DNA of 6,059 nt, taken from contig JAQVXN010000126.1 in NCBI GenBank assembly GCA_028709135.1, positions 1 through 6,059 of the forward strand. Direction: 5' to 3'. Position 1 is the first letter of the stretch. Each line of letters starts with the position of its first letter. The DNA comes from Bacteroidaceae bacterium. GTDB taxonomy: Bacteria; Bacteroidota; Bacteroidia; Bacteroidales; Bacteroidaceae. Position numbers and translations under genes: made by a program. A model generated the notes under the pieces. The model was not told the origin of the DNA and made no database searches. It saw only the letters and a program-made list of their open reading frames with translations. Below are positions 1 to 6,059 of this stretch, piece after piece.

Positions 1-747
1 AATATGGTTGGCATCATCGGTAACATAAAAGGTAACAACTTCTTTTTCTTTTCCTTTCGGATATTCTACAAAAGAAAGAACCAAGCAGCGATACGTTGAG
101 TTATCATTACGCATTTTTAAATTTTTCTTTCCCCGATAAATAAGGGTTTGATTGCTGATTCCATCGCCATCCGTCATTGTAAATTTAATTTTATGACCAT
201 TTTGCCAACTATTTGTATCAAAGGAGCGCGCGCGCAACATAATACTGAGCATGTCAAAGATAACCAAATTATCGCTTTGTTGTTTCCAAGAAACAACACC
301 AGCTGGATTAACGTAGCATTGGCGAACATGTGATTTGCCGGAAGAATATGTGTACCATGCTTTTCGTTGGCGATATGATGAACCTTCCATATCCGTTTTT
401 GAATAATAGCGAGGAAGCATGTCGTTTTGTGAGACCAAACTTGTCAAAGTATCGCGCAAGATAAAAAAATGATCAGCTTGTGAAGATCCCCGTGTAAGGA
501 GTCGCGTACGGTATGCGGGCGCACCTTGATAGGTTGTCGAAGTAATGCTCATAGACGCAGAACCTGCTTTTACCCAAACAAATTTCCAATTGTAATATAG
601 GTCATATTGCAAGGTCTCACCACTTCTGAAAGCAGTGTTGATAGAATCTTGTGCCCGACTTGAAATCAAAGGCACAACGAGAAATGAAAGCATTAGTAGA
701 ATTAATGCAAATCGTTTTTTAATGTCTATTTTTTTCACGTTCAGCAT
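1..747 (-). CDS. DUF3108 domain protein, exported; 3' end cut by window edge
   Basis: The reading frame stays open from an ATG at 747 to the left edge (249 residues), so the C-terminus is missing. Residues 1-32 form a signal peptide: basic n-region with KKID and KKRF, hydrophobic core LILLMLSFLVVPLI, probable cleavage after SRA before QDS. The mature protein begins with the pattern of DUF3108 proteins: FRSGETLQYDLYYNWKFVWVKAG, then a beta-rich run that includes DHFFILRDTLTS, LPRYYSKTDMEGSSYR, the central FDMLSMLLRAR-like segment (here FDMLSIMLRAR), and a late VVTFYVTDDANH. The family is periplasmic or envelope-associated and has no firm function. The gene overlaps the end of the upstream lipoprotein gene by 29 bases in another frame, which indicates translational coupling in one operon. 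An in-frame GTG at 738 (giving MKKIDIKKRF) is an equally reasonable start; no Shine-Dalgarno sequence decides between them. Family assignment is by recalled motif pattern, not by a search. Confidence 0.88.
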   Translation of the reverse strand, partial: MLNVKKIDIKKRFALILLMLSFLVVPLISSRAQDSINTAFRSGETLQYDLYYNWKFVWVKAGSASMSITSTTYQGAPAYRTRLLTRGSSQADHFFILRDTLTSLVSQNDMLPRYYSKTDMEGSSYRQRKAWYTYSSGKSHVRQCYVNPAGVVSWKQQSDNLVIFDMLSIMLRARSFDTNSWQNGHKIKFTMTDGDGISNQTLIYRGKKNLKMRNDNSTYRCLVLSFVEYPKGKEKEVVTFYVTDDANHI

Positions 748-2635
748 TTCGTTTTCTTATGGTTTTTCCTTTGTCAGGTTTTTGTTTTGTTATTTGAATC
801 GGTTTTTGCCGTGTCAATGGCATCGCACGAAAATCCCAATCTTGCTCAACATCCCAAAGTGCCCGCAAATTTAATTGTGTAGGATAATAATAGGTTTCTT
901 CGGGCGTAATGTCATGTTCGAAATCTCCTGGATCCCAAATGCCATTACCATTTTTGTCGATGAAAAGGCGAACATAGTAATGGCCTGGTTTGACAAAATA
1001 AAATTCTGCGCGACCTTTATTGCTACGCACTTTTCGTACGGGTTTATCCGAATTGTCAAGAAGTTCTACTATGGCAGTAGAGTCTGCAATACCCTTTAAA
1101 TTAATGAAAAGAGAACTGTATGAGTCCAAACTGGGTACGTTAATGGTTAATTGTTGTTTTTTCGAGAGATGTCCATAAATGCCTTTAATGGCACCGGAAT
1201 CGATTAACAATTTGTATTCTTGTTTAGGACGCCATTCAGAAAAGATGGTCGCTTGAAAGAGAGACAGGGGGTGCTGCCGAAGTAGAAAAGGGGCAGGTGT
1301 ATAGACAGAGTCCTTTCGGAGCAAAAGGTGTATATGTGAGGTGTCGATGTTTGCAATAGGCTCTTTTGTCTCAAAAGTCAAGTTCTCGTCGGGTGCGATT
1401 GTTGTTGTTCCGTTAAAAACAAGTTCAAGTGGCACATCTGGCATTTTAGTCTGATAAGGCATACCTTTTTTCTTTAGTTTGTCTTGTTCTTTTTGCCATT
1501 TACGCTCATTTTCTTTTTGCCATTTAAGATGTTTGGCGTATGAAATTTTGGAAATGAAATTAAGAGTATCCGTTCGTTCGGCCAAGATCCCTGCTGAATC
1601 TGTTTGCATATAAGTATAAGCGGCCGTAAGAGTGTCTTGATGAATAAGAGTGGTATCTTTAATCCAATAAGATAAGGTGTCGTTACCTATAGAGCGGTTT
1701 AGCACGAGAGTCTTTTCTGAATCGAAGTTAATGCCTTTTATTTTTGGCGTAACATTTGTGGGCGCTGTAAAAAAGACATCAAAATGATCAGGAGATGGAC
1801 GTTCTGTCTTTAGAAGATGGCGTTCCTGGTGGCTTTCAAGAAAGGCCAGAAGTACTAGATTATCTGGCGTGTAATGGGTAAAGTGAGTAACGTGGACAGA
1901 ATCAATGTGTGTGCTGTCTCGCCAAATTGTGTCAGGACGAGTATCTGCAAAACTTCCTGTGTGGAACGGTTTTTGCATAAATGCAATCATTTCACTTTTT
2001 TGAGAAAAGGTGAAAGTTCCGTCTACGTCTTGTAAGGCATAAGCACGATATTTGCCCGGTGCTACACCTTTAATAATAAAATCACCCGTACTATTTGTAC
2101 GCGCAACGCGTAAAAAAGGCTTTTTTTGAAAGGCTGTGTCTGTTGTGTCGCTGTGCAGGCCAACAAGAATGCCTTTAATGGGCTCAAGATTTTGTGCATT
2201 TAGGACACGACCAGACACTTCCATGCTGTCTGCTTTCTGGCCTGTCGAAAATACAAAAGTATAGTTTCCTAAAGGATTCCCTTCATTGTTATCAACAATT
2301 GCATCCGAGAAATCGACGGTGTAGGTAGTATTGGTTTTTAAAGAATCCTGCAATTGTACCATAATTCTTTTGCCTGAAGATGAAATGTCTGGCGCATTAA
2401 GTTGTGGTGGACTAACAACAACTTTTTCAGAAGCATTTTCCAAACGTACGAATTCATCAAAAAAAATTTCTATCTTCTTTTTTGAAGAATTGAGCTGTCC
2501 ATATTGTGGTGAAGAACCAACAACTTTTGGTGGCGTTTCGTCATAAGGTCCACCGTCGGGTGATCCTGGACTTGCGCAACTTGAAAAGAAAGCTGTGAGA
2601 GGAAATAAAAGAACAAAAATATGGTGCAGCTTCAT
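719..2635 (-). CDS. Ig-like domain (SbsA/Big_5 type) lipoprotein of Bacteroidota
   Basis: A 638-residue lipoprotein. Residues 1-20 are a lipoprotein signal (basic start MKLHH, hydrophobic core, lipobox FSSC with Cys20 as the lipidated residue). The mature end carries GGPYDETPP, matching the GGPxDxxPP segment typical of this family. Residues about 33-132 resemble a bacterial SbsA-type Ig-like domain, with IEIFFDEFV, VSPP and a closing YTFVFSTG. Residues about 138-205 resemble a carboxypeptidase-regulatory or SdrD-B-like beta sandwich (VSGRVLNAQ, GDFIIKGVAPGKYRAYAL). Residues 367-392 are highly charged with two KWQKE units. Near the C-terminus, DKNGNGIWDPGDF (560-572) looks like a calcium-loop motif, followed by YYYPTQLNLRALWDVEQDW. 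The last 30 residues are a strongly basic tail. It starts 7 bases after the GH3-family gene and overlaps the DUF3108 gene. It is probably anchored in the outer membrane; role unknown. No catalytic motif was seen. Confidence 0.9.
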   Translation of the reverse strand: MKLHHIFVLLFPLTAFFSSCASPGSPDGGPYDETPPKVVGSSPQYGQLNSSKKKIEIFFDEFVRLENASEKVVVSPPQLNAPDISSSGKRIMVQLQDSLKTNTTYTVDFSDAIVDNNEGNPLGNYTFVFSTGQKADSMEVSGRVLNAQNLEPIKGILVGLHSDTTDTAFQKKPFLRVARTNSTGDFIIKGVAPGKYRAYALQDVDGTFTFSQKSEMIAFMQKPFHTGSFADTRPDTIWRDSTHIDSVHVTHFTHYTPDNLVLLAFLESHQERHLLKTERPSPDHFDVFFTAPTNVTPKIKGINFDSEKTLVLNRSIGNDTLSYWIKDTTLIHQDTLTAAYTYMQTDSAGILAERTDTLNFISKISYAKHLKWQKENERKWQKEQDKLKKKGMPYQTKMPDVPLELVFNGTTTIAPDENLTFETKEPIANIDTSHIHLLLRKDSVYTPAPFLLRQHPLSLFQATIFSEWRPKQEYKLLIDSGAIKGIYGHLSKKQQLTINVPSLDSYSSLFINLKGIADSTAIVELLDNSDKPVRKVRSNKGRAEFYFVKPGHYYVRLFIDKNGNGIWDPGDFEHDITPEETYYYPTQLNLRALWDVEQDWDFRAMPLTRQKPIQITKQKPDKGKTIRKRNAEREKNRH

Positions 2636-2642
2636 CTTAGGA

Positions 2643-4151
2643 TTAATTATTTAATCTCAATATTTCATCAATTATATCACGTTGATTGCTCAAACGAGGT
2701 ACTTTGTGCTGTCCTCCCAGTTTCCCTTTACTTTTTAGCCAGTCGTCGAATAAATGTGGTCGTGCGACGATAATTTCAAGAGGTTGGAGTGTAACGTTTT
2801 TAGCACGTTTGGCTTCATAATCAGAGTTAATTTTTTGCAATGCCTCATCTAATTTCTGCGCAAAGGAATCAATAGAATCAGGTTCTTTTCGGAATTCGAT
2901 GACCCATTGATGACGACATTTAGCATGAACATCCATAAAAATAGGAGCGGCAGTATATTCGCTAATTTCTGCTCCTGTTTCTGCGCAGGCTTGCGCAAGT
3001 CCCTTTTCGGCATTGTCGACAATGAGTTCTTCTCCAAAGGCATTAATAAAACTTTTGGTGCGCCCGCTAATATTAAATTTGTAAGGATGTACGGAGGTAA
3101 ATTCAATGGTGTCGCCTATCTGATAACGCCACAAGCCGCAAGTGCTGCTAATAACGATGGCATAATTCTTTTGGGTTTCAACACCCCAAAGAGGAAGTAC
3201 TTGTGGATTCTCTTTTCCAACTTCTTCCAGAGGGATAAACTCATAAAATATTCCATAATCTACCATAAGCTGCATGGCGTGATCGGACGGATCGTTTTGC
3301 AGTCCAAAAAATCCTTCGCTGGCATTATATGTTTCCATATAGTGCATTTTTTCTGAAGGAATCATTTTCTCATAAGTAGAACGATAAGGAGTAAAAGCTA
3401 CTCCTCCATGGAAGAATACTTCTAAATTAGGCCACAACTCGTTGATGAATTTTTTCCCCGTAATATCTAACATATGCGTAAGCATAGAAAGCATCCATGA
3501 GGGCACGCCGCTTAAGTTGGTTACGTTTTTGTCCATGGCGTAGTGCGCAATGAGGTCTCGTTTTGTTTCAAAATCTGAAAGTAGCGCAATGGATTTTTTC
3601 GGAACTCTAACTAAGTTAGCTAGAGGATTGATATTTTCAATCAAGATAGCGCTTAAATCACCAACAAGGCTTTGTGGCACGTCGTAGTTTGGTGTGTGGC
3701 TGCCTCCCAGAATGAGTGCGCGTCCGTCGAAGAGCTTACTGTGTGGATTGTTGTGGAGATAATAAGCTACAACGTCTTTTCCTCCCGCGTAGTGGATATC
3801 TTGCAAGCCATCTGAACTGATGGGAATGAATTTGCTCTTGTCGTTTGTGGTACCAGAAGATTTTGCATACCATTTTACATGTCCAGGCCAAAGTACATTG
3901 GTTTCGCCATGCCTCATGCGATCAATAAATCCTTTTAAATCATCATACGTGTTTATAGGGACTTCTCGCGCATATTGTTCATAGTTCCGAATGGATTCAT
4001 AATGATATTTATGGCCCCATTCGGTCTGTTGTGCGCGTTGCAGCAGTTTATTCAGTAATTGGCGCTGCACTTCGTCAGCCTCTTTCTCGCAACGTTCAAG
4101 TTTGCGATATCGGTTTTCAAAAATGGGACGAACCAATGATGTGATGCTCAT
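2643..4151 (-). CDS. GH3 auxin-responsive promoter family protein (acyl-acid amido synthetase-like)
   Basis: A 502-residue member of the GH3 branch of the ANL adenylate-forming superfamily. Plant members adenylate a carboxylic acid and join it to an amino acid; the substrate of the Bacteroidota members is not known. Numbered from the start chosen here, all three nucleotide-binding motifs are present: motif I SSGTTNDKSKF (98-108), motif II YNASEG (275-280) and motif III YQIGD (343-347). The C-terminal GGQHKVPRL (479-487) matches the closing segment of bacterial homologues. No signal peptide or membrane segment is seen, so it is cytoplasmic. The open frame extends upstream to an ATG at 4235. 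However, a promoter box at 4181-4188 lies inside that extension, and family proteins begin near MSITSLVRP, so 4151 is preferred. An ATG at 4163 (MPKKMSITS) is the main alternative. It is the first gene of a probable operon with the lipoprotein and DUF3108 genes. It should not be confused with glycoside hydrolase family 3. Confidence 0.93.
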   Translation of the reverse strand: MSITSLVRPIFENRYRKLERCEKEADEVQRQLLNKLLQRAQQTEWGHKYHYESIRNYEQYAREVPINTYDDLKGFIDRMRHGETNVLWPGHVKWYAKSSGTTNDKSKFIPISSDGLQDIHYAGGKDVVAYYLHNNPHSKLFDGRALILGGSHTPNYDVPQSLVGDLSAILIENINPLANLVRVPKKSIALLSDFETKRDLIAHYAMDKNVTNLSGVPSWMLSMLTHMLDITGKKFINELWPNLEVFFHGGVAFTPYRSTYEKMIPSEKMHYMETYNASEGFFGLQNDPSDHAMQLMVDYGIFYEFIPLEEVGKENPQVLPLWGVETQKNYAIVISSTCGLWRYQIGDTIEFTSVHPYKFNISGRTKSFINAFGEELIVDNAEKGLAQACAETGAEISEYTAAPIFMDVHAKCRHQWVIEFRKEPDSIDSFAQKLDEALQKINSDYEAKRAKNVTLQPLEIIVARPHLFDDWLKSKGKLGGQHKVPRLSNQRDIIDEILRLNN

Positions 4152-4180
4152 TTTTTTTGGCATACAGTTAAAATCAAACG

Positions 4181-4212
4181 CAAAATTAGTAGAAAGTTTC
4201 GACAGAACCAAT
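4181..4212 (-). promoter_or_regulatory. Bacteroidota-type promoter for the GH3-family operon
   Basis: Read on the minus strand, TAATTTTG (4188-4181) fits the Bacteroides -7 consensus TAnnTTTG exactly. ATTG (4212-4209) matches the -33 TTTG at three of four bases, with a 20-base spacer inside the usual 19-21 range. Transcription would begin near 4174-4176, giving a leader of about 24 bases before the ATG at 4151. It sits between the hairpin after the rhamnosidase gene and the GH3 gene, which is where an operon promoter is expected. This is a pattern match by eye; no start-site data. Confidence 0.6.
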
Positions 4213-4272
4213 GATTTGTATTTTTTTATGCTCAAAGGGGACTATTTAGGATCCTGTTTTTCTAGAATGAAT

Positions 4273-4303
4273 ATGCCTCTGAAAGTTTCTAATTCAGAGG
4301 CAT
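4273..4303 (-). terminator. Hairpin after the rhamnosidase gene, probable terminator
   Basis: A perfect 11-bp inverted repeat (arms 4273-4283 and 4293-4303, arm ATGCCTCTGAA) encloses a 9-base loop and begins 21 bases after the rhamnosidase stop codon. After one mismatch two further pairs can form. On the minus strand the stem is followed by ATTCATTCTAG, so there is no good U tract, and a classical intrinsic terminator is not complete. Position after a stop and before the next promoter makes termination or 3'-end protection the best reading. Confidence 0.6.
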
Positions 4304-4324
4304 GTTACGTTTTGCTTGAGAGGC

Positions 4325-6059
4325 TTATTCAATATTTACATGTGCGTATGGACGGATAATGACGGGGCCTAACAATCCAGAAGGTTGCAAGTTTTCTTTG
4401 CCATTCCATTTGCTCCATGCAGTAAAAGTTGTACGCTTTGAATCACGCTTTTGCGAGTCGGCCAACCATTTTGGCCATGATTTTACTACAACACCATCTC
4501 TTTCAACATCTTCAGGATATTGCTCATCGCCAATGAGCCTATTTGCCCAAAGGTTTGTGAGTCTAATTTCAATTTGATTTTTCCCAGCTTTTGCTATGCC
4601 GGTTAAATCAATAGAATAAGGCGCATGCCACAAAATTCCCAAATTTGTACCATTAAGTATAACCTCTGCAATTACATTAACTTGGCCGAGGTCGAGTTCA
4701 AGAGAGAGATCCTTTTCCAGATACTCTTGGGGTATATCTAATTCTTTTTGATAAGTGGCTGTTCCTGAAAAATATTTGATGTTTTCATTCTCGTTTTCTG
4801 TCCACGAAACTAATTTTTCAAAGTTGTTTGTTAATGTTCCTGCAGTTTGTGTTGGAAAGGTTACCTTCCACGGCCCTTCTATTTGAATGGGTTCTGGAAT
4901 TGTTTTTACTTCAGCTTTTATTTGCTGTCCCAAATTATTCATGCATGTAATGTGTCCGACATTGGGGCTAATCCATACCAAACTTCCATTTTTAATGGCA
5001 ATTTTTGATTCTGCTTCGTGCTGTGTCAAGTTTATTTGGTGGCCGGTAGCAACGTCAAGAGTTTGTAAACCATCTTCAGTTGAAAAAGTTAAACGCAATT
5101 TTTTATCCTGACTGATAGGTTGTCCAACTAACCCTTGATCAACGTTAAAAATCAAATGGTTGGCGTCAACATTTGCTTTTACCTGTTCGGTTATGTCCTC
5201 TGCTTTTTCTGGAATTGTGCCATCAAAATTATAAGGGAAATGTCCATAGAGAGCACTGACTAATTTGAATTCACCGATCTCATCTTTTGTGGGAATGTTG
5301 AGAGGTTGATTTTCTTGTACAGTAACATGATGTGGCTTTCCATTGATGGTATATTTGACGCGTAATTCCTTGACAACACCAAAAATAGGGTCACCTAACA
5401 AATTGTTGTTTATAAGAACCTGTAAGTGATTCTGGTTAATTTGTTTTTGCAAAATATCCGTTGCAATCATAACGCCACTGGGAAGAAAATGCCCATATTC
5501 TGCTTTGATGATTTTTAAGTCCTTAAGAGGTTTAATGTTTTTTTGTGTAGTCTTTTCTTCTACTTTTACGAGTTGTTTACTCTTATCTATATCACCTTTT
5601 TCGAATACAATAAAATAGGATTCTTCCGGTCGAAAATTAAGCGCAATGGAAGTTTGTTCGCCATCAGTTTGCCAAGATGCGATTTGTTCTATTTGTCCAG
5701 TTTCAGCATTCCAGAGTTGAGGAGTGCGGTTACCTACTCTGAAGTTGCAGATGTCAGTTCTAAATATCTTTTGTTGGTTGGTGATAAAATAAATTTCTTC
5801 ATTTTCTGTAGAACGATGTATGAAATTAAGATTTTGAGGATTATCTGAGACTTCAAAATCTGGCGTCATGTTAAAGATCTTTATAGCCTTCGCAATAGAA
5901 ATTTGTTGTATGGGTGCTTTTATTTGTTCATTCGTTCCCCACAGTTGGTTTGCAAATGTTTTTACTTGTGTATCGCATGCGGGAAATCCCTTTAAACTTG
6001 GAGATTTACTTGGCTTCGGGCCAATGATTTTTGCACCTGCGTCCGATAATTTTTTTAAG
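4325..6059 (-). CDS. GH106-type alpha-L-rhamnosidase, C-terminal part; 5' end beyond window edge
   Basis: The frame is open from the right edge to TAA at 4325, giving 577 residues; the internal ATG at 5869 is not the true start, since the 63 codons before it read as family sequence. Numbering from the first full codon: GAKIIGPKPSKSPSL (8-22) with PACD (26-29) and LW (39-40) is the segment that follows the catalytic domain in GH106-like enzymes; HR (81-82) and IYF (89-91) continue it. Residues 181-344 are two copies of an approximately 75-residue module. Residues about 394-577 form a galactose-binding-type beta sandwich: EGPWKVTF, GTATYQKEL, LDLGQV, AEVILNGTNLGILW, TNLWANRLIGDEQYPED and SGLLGPV. 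Family members run to about 1000 residues or more, so the catalytic barrel probably lies outside and activity cannot be judged here. The expected role is hydrolysis of terminal alpha-L-rhamnose from plant polysaccharides in the periplasm. Other large GH families share the C-terminal sandwich, but the GPKP..SPSL segment favours GH106. Confidence 0.85.
   Translation of the reverse strand, partial: LKKLSDAGAKIIGPKPSKSPSLKGFPACDTQVKTFANQLWGTNEQIKAPIQQISIAKAIKIFNMTPDFEVSDNPQNLNFIHRSTENEEIYFITNQQKIFRTDICNFRVGNRTPQLWNAETGQIEQIASWQTDGEQTSIALNFRPEESYFIVFEKGDIDKSKQLVKVEEKTTQKNIKPLKDLKIIKAEYGHFLPSGVMIATDILQKQINQNHLQVLINNNLLGDPIFGVVKELRVKYTINGKPHHVTVQENQPLNIPTKDEIGEFKLVSALYGHFPYNFDGTIPEKAEDITEQVKANVDANHLIFNVDQGLVGQPISQDKKLRLTFSTEDGLQTLDVATGHQINLTQHEAESKIAIKNGSLVWISPNVGHITCMNNLGQQIKAEVKTIPEPIQIEGPWKVTFPTQTAGTLTNNFEKLVSWTENENENIKYFSGTATYQKELDIPQEYLEKDLSLELDLGQVNVIAEVILNGTNLGILWHAPYSIDLTGIAKAGKNQIEIRLTNLWANRLIGDEQYPEDVERDGVVVKSWPKWLADSQKRDSKRTTFTAWSKWNGKENLQPSGLLGPVIIRPYAHVNIE
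5027..5518 (-). repeat. Two tandem copies of a beta-rich module inside the rhamnosidase
   Basis: Copy 1 (5518-5291) and copy 2 (5269-5027) align at the protein level: AEYGHF with ALYGHF, ATDILQKQI with AEDITEQVKANV, NHL with NHL, LLGDP with LVGQP, KELRVKYTINGK with KKLRLTFSTEDG, and ENQPLNIP with TGHQINL. Identity is low, so the duplication is old. Copy 1 keeps NNNLLGDPIFGVVKELRVKY, the fuller form of the motif, and copy 2 is more diverged. The module resembles the DUF3395-like C-terminal domain pattern (A.YG, then DVT, then GDP..G..K.L.V.Y), recalled from memory and not verified. Confidence 0.65.

Noticed and set aside
226..236. GCGCGCGCGC alternating run, possible Z-DNA or recognition site
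   Set aside because: It is only ten bases and encodes an ordinary Arg-Ala-Arg inside a conserved segment of the DUF3108 protein.
148..333. Small plus-strand open frame opposite the DUF3108 gene
   Set aside because: Fully antisense to a frame with clear DUF3108 sequence and a signal peptide; no independent support.
635..1099. Overlapping small open frames on both strands near the lipoprotein 3' end
   Set aside because: They coincide with the conserved C-terminal region of the lipoprotein and show no domain or translation start.
2636..2642. Possible terminator or promoter between the GH3-family and lipoprotein genes
   Set aside because: Only seven bases separate the genes, and no hairpin or -7 box is seen at the junction; they read as one operon.
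2907..3356. 149-codon open frame on the plus strand opposite the GH3-family gene
   Set aside because: It lies wholly antisense to a gene with all family motifs, and its translation has no recognisable domain or start signal; it is a shadow frame.
5543..5848. 101-codon plus-strand open frame rich in Phe and Ile opposite the rhamnosidase
   Set aside because: The hydrophobic look comes from reading Lys/Glu-rich codons on the opposite strand; the minus-strand frame is conserved family sequence.

Overview
The window carries four genes, all on the minus strand, plus one short intergenic region. It looks like a chromosomal segment of a Bacteroidota bacterium, most likely Bacteroidales. Four things point there. 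The DNA is AT-rich and its start codons lack Shine-Dalgarno sequences. The one clear promoter candidate has the Bacteroides-type TAnnTTTG -7 box. There is an Ig-like lipoprotein with the conserved GGPxDxxPP segment after the lipobox cysteine. Finally, a bacterial GH3 acyl-amido synthetase-like protein lies beside a DUF3108 protein. Genus cannot be decided from the sequence.

Layout in the direction of transcription (right to left). Positions 6059-4325 hold the C-terminal 577 residues of a large GH106-type alpha-L-rhamnosidase. Its N-terminus, probably including the catalytic barrel, lies beyond the right edge. Positions 4324-4152 are intergenic. They contain an 11-bp stem hairpin just after the rhamnosidase stop (probable terminator) and then a promoter candidate. 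Positions 4151-2643 encode the GH3-family adenylating enzyme. Positions 2635-719 encode a 638-residue lipoprotein, seven bases after the GH3 stop. Positions 747-1 encode a secreted DUF3108 protein that overlaps the lipoprotein gene by 29 bases and runs off the left edge.

The last three genes look like one transcription unit started by the promoter near 4181-4212. It combines a cytoplasmic adenylate-forming enzyme with two exported envelope proteins. The rhamnosidase is a separate unit upstream and probably takes part in degrading rhamnose-containing plant polysaccharides such as pectin. Nothing mobile, no RNA gene and no CRISPR array was seen. The most notable points are the tandem module inside the rhamnosidase, the functionally undefined three-gene operon, and the start of the GH3 gene, which the promoter moves inward by 84 bases relative to the longest reading frame.
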